DNA from: Chryseobacterium gilvum
Lineage (GTDB): Bacteria; Bacteroidota; Bacteroidia; Flavobacteriales; Weeksellaceae
NCBI RefSeq assembly: GCF_025628965.1
Contig: NZ_JAOTEN010000005.1
Coordinates: forward strand, 62,001 to 126,000
DNA: 64,000 nucleotides
Direction of reading: 5' to 3'
Shown: piece by piece, positions 26,360-34,560 of the stretch
Numbering within the stretch: the first letter of the stretch is position 1
Layout: each line of letters opens with the position of its first letter
Position numbers and translations under genes: made by a program
Notes under the pieces: generated by a model
The model's database searches: none
What the model was told of the DNA's origin: nothing
The model's input: only the letters and a program-made list of their open reading frames with translations

Positions 26360-27265
26360 ATGTTAGGAAGAAGACAAATCCGTGAAAAAGTAGTAGAAAA
26401 TGTATATTCTTACTATCAAAATCCAATAAAATTTGACGTATTAGAGAAAAATATGTTCCATGGCATAGAAAAAATCTATAATCTCTATATTTATCAGCTT
26501 AACTTTTTGGTAGCTCTTAAAGATCTCGCAGAGCATCAGATGGAAATTGGTAAAAACAAGTACCTTAAAACCGCTTCCGAAATTGATCCGAATCAGAAAT
26601 TCATCAACAATCAGATTTTAATTAAGCTTGATCAAAACCCTGAAAGACTGTATTTCACCGGACAGCATAAAGATCTTAAATGGGATCTGCACGATGATAT
26701 GCTTGTAAAGACTTTCCAGAGAATGACAGCGGGAAAAAGATATCAGGATTTCATGAAAGAAGAAGAATATTCTTTTGAGGAAGATCAGAAATTTATCGGT
26801 AAATTATTTTTAAGGTATATTGCGGAAAATGACGATTTTCATGATTATATCAGCGACAGGGAACTCACCTGGTCCGATGATATTCATATCGCCAATTCAA
26901 TGGTTCAGAAAACAATTGGATTTATGAAAGAAAATGAAGAAAGCAGAACGCTGATCAGGATGGTGAAAGATGATGAAGATAAAAACTTTGCCAGCAAATT
27001 ATTAAGAGATACTTTGAATACCTGGGAAGCCAATGAGAAAAAGCTGAGCGAGAGACTTGAAAACTGGGACCTGGAAAGAATCGCATTGATGGATAAAGTA
27101 ATTTTAACTACTGCCATTTCGGAACTTGACAATTTTCCTTTCACGCCTTCAAGAGTCATCATCAATGAGTATATCGAGATTGCAAAAGTTTTTGCAACAG
27201 ACCGCTCAAATATCTTCATCAACGGAATTTTAGATAAATATTGTAAAGATCAAAATAGAATTTAA
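26360..27265 (+). CDS. nusB: Transcription antitermination factor NusB (long form)
   Basis: NusB with NusE binds boxA RNA and prevents early termination in rRNA operons. The N-terminus RRQIREKVVENVYSYYQNP and the C-terminal core LDNFPFTPSRVIINEYIEIAKVFATDRSNIFINGILDKY are the NusB signature. At 301 residues it is about twice the E. coli length; the extra middle region is normal for Bacteroidetes NusB. It is followed after 4 bases by the DUF1573 lipoprotein and then yajC, a conserved order in flavobacteria. Confidence 0.95.
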   Translation: MLGRRQIREKVVENVYSYYQNPIKFDVLEKNMFHGIEKIYNLYIYQLNFLVALKDLAEHQMEIGKNKYLKTASEIDPNQKFINNQILIKLDQNPERLYFTGQHKDLKWDLHDDMLVKTFQRMTAGKRYQDFMKEEEYSFEEDQKFIGKLFLRYIAENDDFHDYISDRELTWSDDIHIANSMVQKTIGFMKENEESRTLIRMVKDDEDKNFASKLLRDTLNTWEANEKKLSERLENWDLERIALMDKVILTTAISELDNFPFTPSRVIINEYIEIAKVFATDRSNIFINGILDKYCKDQNRI

Positions 27266-27269
27266 TAAA

Positions 27270-27797
27270 ATGAAAAAAACATTATCAATCATCGCTTTAT
27301 CGGTTATAGGATTTGGTTTGGTTTCTTGTAAAAAAGAGCAAAACAAAGAAATGCAGAATAATTCAGAATCTGTGAGTTTAGATTCTACTAATGCACCGGT
27401 AACCTCTACCGATTCCAATTCTACTGCAGTATCTCCTGTAGCGGCGCCGGGAATGGAAGCAGCTCCTGTAAAATCTAACCAGCCTTTAACGACCATCGTA
27501 TTGTCTCAAAGCAATTTTGATTTCGGAAAAGTTAAAAAAGGTGATAAAGTAGAACATGTGTATGATATTACCAATACAGGAAAAAATCCACTTGTAATTT
27601 CTGAAGTGAAACCGGGATGCGGATGTACCGTTCCTGACTTTACCAAAGAACCGATCTTACCGGGACAAAAAGGAAAAATCACTTTGCATTTTGATTCTTC
27701 AAACTTTGACGGAAATGTAAATAAATATGCGGATGTTTTTGCAAACGTAGAAAAAGCGCCGATCAAATTAACATTCACCGCTAATATTCAACCTTAA
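27270..27797 (+). CDS. DUF1573-domain lipoprotein
   Basis: A 175-residue lipoprotein with the lipobox GLVSC, a Ser/Thr/Pro-rich linker (about 25-75), and one DUF1573 domain: FGKVKKGDKVEHVYDITNTG, then the Cys pair in KPGCGCTVPDF, and an Ig-like strand pattern to the end. DUF1573 is an immunoglobulin-like fold abundant in Bacteroidetes; its role is unknown. It lies between nusB and yajC, one base from the yajC ATG. Confidence 0.88.
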   Translation: MKKTLSIIALSVIGFGLVSCKKEQNKEMQNNSESVSLDSTNAPVTSTDSNSTAVSPVAAPGMEAAPVKSNQPLTTIVLSQSNFDFGKVKKGDKVEHVYDITNTGKNPLVISEVKPGCGCTVPDFTKEPILPGQKGKITLHFDSSNFDGNVNKYADVFANVEKAPIKLTFTANIQP

Positions 27798-27798
27798 T

Positions 27799-28170
27799 AT
27801 GAGCGTACTGACAGTATTTTTGCAGGCAGCACAGCCTCAAGGCGGCGGTTCTATGATGATGATCATGATGGGAGTAATGGTGGTAGGGTTTTATTTTCTG
27901 ATGATAAGACCGCAAATGAGAAAGCAAAAGCAGGAGAAAAAATTTCAGGATGACCTGAAAGTAGGAAGCAGGGTAGTACTTACTTCCGGTCTCCATGGAA
28001 GAATAGCTCAGATTCATGATGACGGAATCATTATCGAAACCTTATCCGGAAAGCTGAAATTTGAAAAAGCTGCCATTTCAAGAGAATTCACAGATGCCCG
28101 TTTTGGCGAAAAAGCAGTGAAAACTGAAAAGGCAACTGATAAAAAAGAAATTGAAACTGAAAAGAAATAA
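27799..28170 (+). CDS. yajC: Preprotein translocase subunit YajC
   Basis: YajC is a small inner-membrane partner of SecDF in the Sec translocon. The 123-residue protein has a Gly/Met-rich start, one membrane helix (about 18-37, ending FYFLMIRPQMRKQKQEKKFQ, the family hallmark), a cytoplasmic domain with VGSRVVLTSGLHGRIAQI, and a Lys/Glu-rich tail. It is last in the operon, with a strong hairpin 16 bases past the stop. Confidence 0.95.
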   Translation: MSVLTVFLQAAQPQGGGSMMMIMMGVMVVGFYFLMIRPQMRKQKQEKKFQDDLKVGSRVVLTSGLHGRIAQIHDDGIIIETLSGKLKFEKAAISREFTDARFGEKAVKTEKATDKKEIETEKK

Positions 28171-28186
28171 TTCGGTTTAATATATT

Positions 28187-28230
28187 GATTACGGCGCGGT
28201 GAGCTTTGCTCACCGCGCCGTAATCTTTTT
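28187..28230 (+). terminator. Perfect 18-bp GC-rich terminator hairpin after yajC
   Basis: GATTACGGCGCGGTGAGC is followed by TTT and its exact reverse complement, then a T-run. The stem is unusually long and GC-rich for this DNA. A GTG inside it begins the open frame of the next gene, but that is not the true start. Confidence 0.9.
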
Positions 28231-28246
28231 AATCATTTTTATTAAA

Positions 28247-28254
28247 TATCTTTG
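28247..28254 (+). promoter_or_regulatory. -7 promoter element (TATCTTTG) of the SDR gene, apparently leaderless
   Basis: An exact TAnnTTTG match that ends 4 bases before the ATG at 28259. Confidence 0.55.
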
Positions 28255-28258
28255 CTCA

Positions 28259-28993
28259 ATGAATCAAAACACAGATAAAACCATTCTCATTTTGGGAGCC
28301 AATTCAGATGTGGCAAAGCAATGCATTTTACAATATGTGGCAAAAGGATTTTCCGTGATTGCGGCATCACGAAATACAAAATCATTAGAGCAGTTGATCC
28401 TTCGCAATAACCTGGATCCTTCAAAAATTCAGATTTTGTACTTTGATGCTGCAGATTTTGCTTCCCACCAGAAGTTTTACGAAGAATTACTCACAAAACC
28501 AAATACCGTTGTGTATGCTGCAGGTTTTTTAGTTGATAATGAAAAGGCTTTAAAAGATTTTAAAGGAACGCAACAAATGATGGTTACCAATTACATGGGT
28601 GCTGTTTCCATCCTAAATATCATTGCAATGGATGAAAGCAACAAAAATCTGGAAAGAATCATTGGTTTATCGTCACTTTCGGGAGTAAGAGGAAGAAAAA
28701 GCAACTTCGTATATGGTAGTACAAAAGCAGCCTTTACAACATATTTATCAGGTTTAAGACAGGAATTGGCTTTAAAAAAGATAACCATCAATGTTTTGAT
28801 CAGCGGCTATATCAATACAAAAATCAATGCCGGATTAGACCTCAATAAAAGTCTCTTGATGGAACCCGATTATGTCGCAAAACATATCGTTGGCGCCGGA
28901 AATTCGTTTATCATTGTCCCAAATTTTAAATGGAAATTGATTTATTTAATTTTAAAAGTTTTACCGGAGAGTTTGGTAGCGAAATTACCTTAA
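28259..28993 (+). CDS. Short-chain dehydrogenase/reductase (SDR)
   Basis: A 244-residue NAD(P)-dependent oxidoreductase. The cofactor loop is ILGANSDVAKQC (a variant of TGxxxGxG, as in DprE2-like SDRs), NVVYAAG-type strand VVYAAGF follows, the catalytic Ser is in LSSLSGVRG and the Tyr-Lys pair in YGSTKAAF. The C-terminus is hydrophobic (WKLIYLILKVLPESLVAKL) and may attach to the membrane. I chose the ATG at 28259 because the longer frame begins inside the yajC terminator and spans the promoter. Substrate unknown. Confidence 0.88.
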   Translation: MNQNTDKTILILGANSDVAKQCILQYVAKGFSVIAASRNTKSLEQLILRNNLDPSKIQILYFDAADFASHQKFYEELLTKPNTVVYAAGFLVDNEKALKDFKGTQQMMVTNYMGAVSILNIIAMDESNKNLERIIGLSSLSGVRGRKSNFVYGSTKAAFTTYLSGLRQELALKKITINVLISGYINTKINAGLDLNKSLLMEPDYVAKHIVGAGNSFIIVPNFKWKLIYLILKVLPESLVAKLP

Positions 28994-29088
28994 TTCTAAC
29001 AGCTAATTTTTCTTTGCTGAGTGAAACGCCTTTGCGGGCTAAAAACAAATAGTTTATAAAAAAACTTTGTACTCTTTGCGTTAAAAGT

Positions 29089-31029
29089 TTATCCGTTCTC
29101 CTGCAGCAATTCAAGGGTTTTCATCATATCAATTCCTTTCCCTAACACAGGTTTAAATAAATCTCCTTTCTCTTTAATTCTTTCTAATGCATTGTGAATA
29201 TTAAAATCTGTTGGTCTCATGCCTGGTTTTACTTCATTCCATTCCAAAGGCATTGAAACGGATGCCCCTTCTTTTGGCCGTATACTGTACACACTTGCCA
29301 AAGTCTGGCCGGTTCTGTTTTGTAAATAGTCCATATAAATTTTCTTATCGTCCCGTTTCTGCAAGCTTCGTTCTAAAGTGGTGATTTTCGGAAGTTTCTC
29401 ATTAACCTGTTTCATCAGGATGTGGGCAAAATCTTTTACCTGATCAAAATCGTATTTTCCGCCCATCGGAATATAAATGTGAATACCTGTACTTCCTGAA
29501 GTTTTGCAATATCCCCTAATTTTAACAGATTCAAGAACTTCATTGACTTGTAAAGCGGTTTCAATCACATCATCAAAACTGTTTTTCTTTGAAGGATCCA
29601 GATCCAAAACCATAAAATCAGGATGATCCAGATCAGGTAAAGCACTGTTCCAAGGATTAAGGTCAATACAGCCCAGATTATTCAGATAAGCCAGAGTCGC
29701 TTTATCGTTACAGTAGATATAATCGATGTATTTATCATTGGATTCCGAATAAACCTGGGTCGTTTTGACCCAGTCCGGAATATTGTCACTCGCGTCTTTC
29801 TGATAAAAGCTTTGCTCTTCAATACCGTTTGGATAGCGGTTTAAAGAAAGCGGGCGGTTTTTCAAATGGGGCAGAATATATTCGGCAACAGACTGATAAT
29901 ATTCTATCACATCACCTTTGGTAATCCCATCTTTCGGAAAATAGATTTTATCCAGATTGGTGAACTTTACAGGATGTCGGTTGAGTGTAATTTCTTTTTC
30001 TTTGTCAGAAAGTTTTGGAGTTTTTTTAAGTGGTGCTGTATTTTTCATATCGTTGGTCTTTTTGGTATTATGATTGTCTACTTTGTTGGCTGAAATATCA
30101 GTTGAACCTGTGATTTCTTCAGGTTCCTTATCCTCACGGATGGCTACAAAAACAGGATGCCTGAAAATTCCGTCATCTGTAATTTCTGAAAATTTTATTT
30201 CGCATACCAATTCCGGTTTTGTCCATGTGACCGGCATATTGGTTTTTGGTCTTTTATCAAATGGCGTTGTTTTTATAACCATTTTCAGTAATCGTTGGTG
30301 AAGTTCCAGTAAAGATTGTTTATTAAAACCCGTACCAGTGTGTCCTGCGTAAATCAGTTTTCCGTCAATATATTTACCTAAAATAAGGGCGCCGAAACCT
30401 TCTCTGGAACCACGGGGTTCTGTAAATCCGCAGATAATGGCTTCTTCGGTATTGGTAAATTTTACTTTAAGCCAGTCATTAGTTCTATGGTTTTCAGTAT
30501 AAGGGCTGTCTGCTTTTTTTGCAATCATTCCTTCAAGCTCCATCTTTTTCATCTGATTAAAAAAATCTATTCCCTTTTCAGCAATATGATCGCAGTATTT
30601 AATGACATCGGTCTCAGTCAGAGCTTCTTTCAAAAGCTCTTTTCTTTGGATCAAAGGCAACTCTTCGGTGGAATGGCCATTGAGCCAGAGAATATCAAAA
30701 ACCTGATATACCAAGGCTAAATTCGGATTGTCACCGATTTGCTGAAGAAGCTGAAAACTGGGTTTTCCATGTTCATCATAGGCTACGATTTCACCGTCCA
30801 GAATCATTTTATGCTTCTGATTTTTAAAATCCCGTGAAACTTTTTCAAATTTTGAAAGGAAGGAGATTCCGTTTCGTGAATAAAATAAAGGGTCATCATT
30901 GCTTAAATCAGCAATTGCGCGATAACCATCCCATTTGATTTCAAATACCCAGTCTTCATCGTCAAAAGCCTGTTCGGTTAATTTGGCAAGCATAGGCCGG
31001 ATAAAGTTTTCTAATTTTTTTTCATCCAC
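29089..31029 (-). CDS. ligD: DNA ligase D, ligase and polymerase domains (3' part of a split ligD)
   Basis: The ligase/primase-polymerase part of the non-homologous end-joining enzyme. The ATP-dependent ligase domain has the nucleotidyl Lys in EIKWDGYRA (residue 32) and LEGMIAKK; an OB fold follows to about 300. The polymerase domain (about 345-640) has MVLDLDPS with the catalytic Asp pair and KTSGSTGIHIYIPM. The first start codon in this frame is a GTG at 31029, with no clear initiation site. The frame is open upstream into the 3' end of the phosphoesterase gene, which suggests a single gene interrupted by a one-base frame change at 31100-31108. Confidence 0.9.
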   Translation of the reverse strand: MDEKKLENFIRPMLAKLTEQAFDDEDWVFEIKWDGYRAIADLSNDDPLFYSRNGISFLSKFEKVSRDFKNQKHKMILDGEIVAYDEHGKPSFQLLQQIGDNPNLALVYQVFDILWLNGHSTEELPLIQRKELLKEALTETDVIKYCDHIAEKGIDFFNQMKKMELEGMIAKKADSPYTENHRTNDWLKVKFTNTEEAIICGFTEPRGSREGFGALILGKYIDGKLIYAGHTGTGFNKQSLLELHQRLLKMVIKTTPFDKRPKTNMPVTWTKPELVCEIKFSEITDDGIFRHPVFVAIREDKEPEEITGSTDISANKVDNHNTKKTNDMKNTAPLKKTPKLSDKEKEITLNRHPVKFTNLDKIYFPKDGITKGDVIEYYQSVAEYILPHLKNRPLSLNRYPNGIEEQSFYQKDASDNIPDWVKTTQVYSESNDKYIDYIYCNDKATLAYLNNLGCIDLNPWNSALPDLDHPDFMVLDLDPSKKNSFDDVIETALQVNEVLESVKIRGYCKTSGSTGIHIYIPMGGKYDFDQVKDFAHILMKQVNEKLPKITTLERSLQKRDDKKIYMDYLQNRTGQTLASVYSIRPKEGASVSMPLEWNEVKPGMRPTDFNIHNALERIKEKGDLFKPVLGKGIDMMKTLELLQENG

Positions 31030-31070
31030 TAGATCATTGAATCTCTGAAATCTAGGCCTGGTTTCCGAAG

Positions 31071-31673
31071 TTATGCTTTCTTTTTGCTGCTTTTTAGGCT
31101 TTTTTTTTCCTCTAGAAATTGGGTAACTTCAGATTTCTCTGAGGTATTTTCTTCCGCATTGTAGGGGCTTTCTGCAAAATCATCTTTATGTTTGATAAGC
31201 AGCCACGCATTGTTGTCTGTATTTTTCATTTTAACTAGAGCAAATTCACCTTTCAGCTTTTTTCCGTGTAAAATAAATTTCAGAGAACCGGCGTGTAATT
31301 CTTTCAGAAGTTCTTTTTCATCAGAAAGCGTACTGGTTTCATCTAAAGGTTCATAGGTTCCGCTGTCCCAGACCTCGACTTGTCCGGCGCCGTAGTTACC
31401 TTCAGGGATGTTTCCTTCAAAATCCTTATAATCATAAGGATGATCTTCTACCATCATGGCAAGACGTTTGTCTTTGGGATCTAATGAAGGCCCTTTCGGG
31501 ACGGCCCAGCTTTTCAGAACGCCTTCCATTTCTAGTCTGAAATCATAATGAAGACGTGATGCAGCATGTCTCTGAACAACAAAAATAAGCTGGTCTTTAC
31601 TTTTTTTTGTTTTCCCTTTTGGTTCGCTTGTTTCGTCAAACTTCCGTTTATCGTTATAATCTTTAAGAGCCAT
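31071..31673 (-). CDS. ligD: LigD 3'-phosphoesterase domain (5' part of a split ligD)
   Basis: A 200-residue protein equal to the LigD phosphoesterase domain, which trims 3' ends before joining. Visible family motifs are QLIFVVQRHAASRLHYDFRLE (metal-binding His and Asp), LKSWAVPKGPSLDP, MMVEDHPYDYKDFEG and EGNYGAGQVEVWDSG. The Lys-rich tail FLEEKKSLKSSKKKA ends at a stop. Reading one extra A in the nine-A run at 31100-31108 would continue FLEE into a 25-residue linker and the ligase domain. The ATG overlaps the ku stop by one base. Confidence 0.9.
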   Translation of the reverse strand: MALKDYNDKRKFDETSEPKGKTKKSKDQLIFVVQRHAASRLHYDFRLEMEGVLKSWAVPKGPSLDPKDKRLAMMVEDHPYDYKDFEGNIPEGNYGAGQVEVWDSGTYEPLDETSTLSDEKELLKELHAGSLKFILHGKKLKGEFALVKMKNTDNNAWLLIKHKDDFAESPYNAEENTSEKSEVTQFLEEKKSLKSSKKKA

Positions 31674-32458
31674 TATGATGCGTTTTTAGATTTCGGGCTT
31701 TGTAAACTTGCTTTCAGCTGTGCCATCAGATCAATAACTTTACCTTCTTTAGCGGGCTCAGCTTTTTTAGCTTTAATATTTTTTCCTCTTGCTTTTTGTT
31801 TAATGATCTTCATTAATTCTTCAGAATAAGTGTCTTTGTACATAGAGGGGTCAAACTCCTGAGAAAGCTGTTCAATAAGACTGACTGCCATTTTGAGCTC
31901 AGCGGGTTTCGGGGCTTTTTTCTCAGGAATTTTTAAATCTTTATAATCTCTGATTTCCTGCTCAAAACGGAGCCGGTTTAAAATCAAGACTTCATTATTA
32001 TAAGGCCGGATCATTCCTATAGCTTGGCTTTCGCGGAGTACAAAAGTTCCTACTCCTACCATTTTGGTTTCCGATAAAGCTTTCAGTAAAAGTCGGTAAG
32101 CATTTTCGCCATTTTTCTGCGGTTCCAAAAAATAAGGATTTTCAAAATAGACACTGTCTACTTCAACTTCTTTTACAAACTGGTCTATAGAAAGTATTTT
32201 TGACTTTTCGGGGCTTGCTGCTTCATAATCTTCTTCATCCAGAATAATATAGCGATCCTCCATAAGGTAACCCTTAACAATGTTTTCCCATTTTACTTCT
32301 TTGCCTGTACTTTCATTCACTCTCTTGAATTTGATATTGGAAAAATCAGTCTTATCCAGCATATCCAAGTCTAATTTGCTGGTCTCTGTTGCAGAATAAA
32401 TTTTAACAGGGATATTTACCAAACCAAAGCCAATGGCACCGTTCCAAATTGCTTTCAT
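31673..32458 (-). CDS. ku: Ku protein (non-homologous end joining)
   Basis: Bacterial Ku forms a homodimeric ring on broken DNA ends and recruits LigD. The start MKAIWNGAIGFGLVNIPVKIYSAT is the family signature; GYLMEDRYIILDEEDYEAA and VGVGTFVLRESQAIGMIRP follow. A Lys/Ala-rich tail ends the protein (261 residues). The open frame reaches 32485, but 32458 is the conserved start. The stop overlaps the ligD phosphoesterase ATG (TAATG), giving a ku-ligD operon. Confidence 0.95.
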   Translation of the reverse strand: MKAIWNGAIGFGLVNIPVKIYSATETSKLDLDMLDKTDFSNIKFKRVNESTGKEVKWENIVKGYLMEDRYIILDEEDYEAASPEKSKILSIDQFVKEVEVDSVYFENPYFLEPQKNGENAYRLLLKALSETKMVGVGTFVLRESQAIGMIRPYNNEVLILNRLRFEQEIRDYKDLKIPEKKAPKPAELKMAVSLIEQLSQEFDPSMYKDTYSEELMKIIKQKARGKNIKAKKAEPAKEGKVIDLMAQLKASLQSPKSKNAS

Positions 32459-32593
32459 TGTCTTATATTTTGTAAGAAAGTACAATCATTGTGCCGTTGA
32501 AATGGAATGATGGGAATGTAAAATTCATATAGCGGAGTGATTATAAAGCATCCACTTATTATTTGTACTTTAGTCATCAATTAAATATCTATA

Positions 32594-33367
32594 ATGAAAA
32601 CTTTTTTTACTGTATTGTTTATCCTTGGAATAAACATTTTCTCATCTGCTCAAAAGGTAGAGTATAAAAATAATATCATCACTGTTGACGGACAAAAAAT
32701 AGGGAAGGTAGAAGTGCAGAAGCAAAATCTGGGACTTACCAAAAACTTTAATCTGTATTCTATGGAGGGTGAAAAGCTGGTGATTGCTGTTCTGAGTACA
32801 GAGTTTGAGGGAGACAAAAATGACAATACAAGTATGTATTATCGCTTCACGTTTTTGCCAACCAATCAAGTGGGAATTTTTAAAATTTCAACTTTAGGAA
32901 TGGAAAAAGGCTTTGTAAACCTTATCGGGAAAGGAGGTATCATAGATGGAAATTCTCTGAAAGCCGATAAAATTACAGAACTGATTGCTTCAAAAGGAGT
33001 GTCCCCAAGAACCGCCGTAAACTATACATTGGTATCGCGCAATAAAAGCTGGCCGATCGAATTGAAAGAATCAAAGGATGTTGAACAGGACGGACAAAAA
33101 ATAGGCTTTTTTACCTCTACCGGAAATAGGGGTGGCCAGGATTCTTATGAGTATTTTATTCCAGAGGGTATTTTGGTCGCCAAAGTCAGTTTTGCGGGCG
33201 GGAACAACGCGCAGAATTTTGAATTGTTCACTGCCAAAGATAAAGTTCGAAAAATAGTTTCTATACCGCAGAAAGAGCAGGTGAAATTTCTTTCATCCGC
33301 AGTAGATCCTAATGCGCTTACGCTTAAAAGAATTACGGCATGGCTGGTGCAAAATGGATATTTGTAA
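32594..33367 (+). CDS. Secreted protein of unknown function
   Basis: An unrecognised 257-residue protein with a clear signal peptide (MKTFFTVLFILGINIFSSAQ). The mature part starts VEYKNNIITVDGQKIGKVEVQK and contains a repeated theme, since a second DGQKIG appears near residue 162. No catalytic motif or membrane helix is visible. It is flanked by a terminator downstream and lies divergent to ku; it is probably a monocistronic periplasmic or surface protein. A TACTTTAG near 32566 resembles a -7 element with one mismatch. Confidence 0.75.
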   Translation: MKTFFTVLFILGINIFSSAQKVEYKNNIITVDGQKIGKVEVQKQNLGLTKNFNLYSMEGEKLVIAVLSTEFEGDKNDNTSMYYRFTFLPTNQVGIFKISTLGMEKGFVNLIGKGGIIDGNSLKADKITELIASKGVSPRTAVNYTLVSRNKSWPIELKESKDVEQDGQKIGFFTSTGNRGGQDSYEYFIPEGILVAKVSFAGGNNAQNFELFTAKDKVRKIVSIPQKEQVKFLSSAVDPNALTLKRITAWLVQNGYL

Positions 33368-33388
33368 GATTTTTATATCAAATTCAAG

Positions 33389-33416
33389 AAAGCGGAGAAA
33401 CACTTCTCCGCTTTTT
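33389..33416 (+). terminator. Terminator after the secreted protein (probably bidirectional)
   Basis: A perfect 11-bp stem AAAGCGGAGAA/TTCTCCGCTTT with loop ACAC and a T-run. Its left arm is shared with the hairpin at 34532-34557. Confidence 0.85.
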
Positions 33417-33458
33417 ATTTTCAAGATAGATTATGCCTTTTCAATAGTTGACTTAAAA

Positions 33459-34517
33459 TCAGTAATATTGAATTCGTCTCACATATTTCTTTTTCTGAAT
33501 CTCTTTTTTAGGAGCGTCGTTATTATATATTACGTTTATGATTTCTGAAATATTGATTTCGTTCCAGTTTCCTTTTTTATCATAAGAATAATGTGATTCT
33601 TTAATCGGTTCATTTTTATCATCGTAATATTTCTGTGCAACTAGTTTTTGGTTTTCATCATATTCATAAAGTGTTTTGTGACCAACTTTATTATTAGACA
33701 CATTTTGTTTTTCTACTACTTTCCCTTTTAATTTGGGATAGGTTAATTCAATTTGATAAAGCTTTTTATCTTTTGGCGGACTTGCAGAATATTTTAAAAC
33801 TTTTGCAGTATCTTTTTCTTTAATATATTCATAAGATATTTCGTAAAAGCTATTAGTATCGCTTTGTTTTTCCAGTTTTATTCTTCCAAGATTATCGTAG
33901 AAATAATTTATTTTTAATTCGGGTTGATTTTCACTTTTATTTATTTCTTTAGTTATTAAATTATTTTTGTTGTAGATATTTTTAATGCTCGAAAGCAATT
34001 TATTTTCATCATCATTACTTTCTTTTGAAAGAAGTTTTGATTGAGTATTGTAAGTAGATTTCGTGATAGAAATCAGATATCCATCTTCTGTATAATATTT
34101 TGCCAAAACAACATTACTTTTTTTATCAATGGTTTTGTAGGTTTTATTTCTTACGCTTGGTTCATTCGTTCCATAACCAGAATACGGATATTTCTGATTT
34201 TCTTTTATTGAAAATTTAGAAAAATACCGGTCAAAATTATCACCACAAGATTCGCACAGTGTGGTAATAATTTGATTGGATTTGTACTTATTTCGTTCTT
34301 CACTTCTGAGATATCCATCATTATATTTTTTTTCAACAAGAGGTCTTCCTTTAATGTCGAAAGTTTTTAGTTCAACAGGTTTTTCTTTACTACCATATTC
34401 GATAATAAATAAGTCAATAGATTTTATATTCCCATTTAATTTTTCATTTTCAACCATATAATTTTGAGCTGAACTGAAAAATCCTATTAGCAGAAAAAGA
34501 TAATTTAATTTCTTCAT
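33459..34517 (-). CDS. Secreted protein with YD-like repeats, unknown function
   Basis: A 352-residue protein with a signal peptide (MKKLNYLFLLIGFFSSAQ) and a body rich in Tyr, Asn, Lys and Asp. Several segments resemble RHS/YD-type or MORN-like beta repeats (YNDGYLRSEE, YFYDNLGRIKLEKQS, LYEYDENQKLVAQKYYDDK, SYDKKGNWNEI). Such small proteins are common in Chryseobacterium and often annotated as hypothetical. The start at 34517 is chosen because the longer frame (to 34553) lies in the aspS terminator. No transport or catalytic motif is seen. Confidence 0.75.
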   Translation of the reverse strand: MKKLNYLFLLIGFFSSAQNYMVENEKLNGNIKSIDLFIIEYGSKEKPVELKTFDIKGRPLVEKKYNDGYLRSEERNKYKSNQIITTLCESCGDNFDRYFSKFSIKENQKYPYSGYGTNEPSVRNKTYKTIDKKSNVVLAKYYTEDGYLISITKSTYNTQSKLLSKESNDDENKLLSSIKNIYNKNNLITKEINKSENQPELKINYFYDNLGRIKLEKQSDTNSFYEISYEYIKEKDTAKVLKYSASPPKDKKLYQIELTYPKLKGKVVEKQNVSNNKVGHKTLYEYDENQKLVAQKYYDDKNEPIKESHYSYDKKGNWNEINISEIINVIYNNDAPKKEIQKKKYVRRIQYY

Positions 34518-34531
34518 ATGAATAAAATAAA

Positions 34532-34557
34532 AAAAGCGGAGAATTTTCTCCACTTTT
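34532..34557 (-). terminator. Terminator of aspS
   Basis: On the minus strand, AAAAGTGGAGAA and TTCTCCGCTTTT pair (one T:G) around a short loop and are followed by T's, 4 bases past the aspS stop. Confidence 0.8.
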
Positions 34558-34560
34558 AAT

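Noticed and set aside
28199..28258. GTG start of the SDR frame at 28199
   Set aside because: It lies inside the perfect terminator hairpin of yajC and before the TATCTTTG promoter; the protein starts at 28259.
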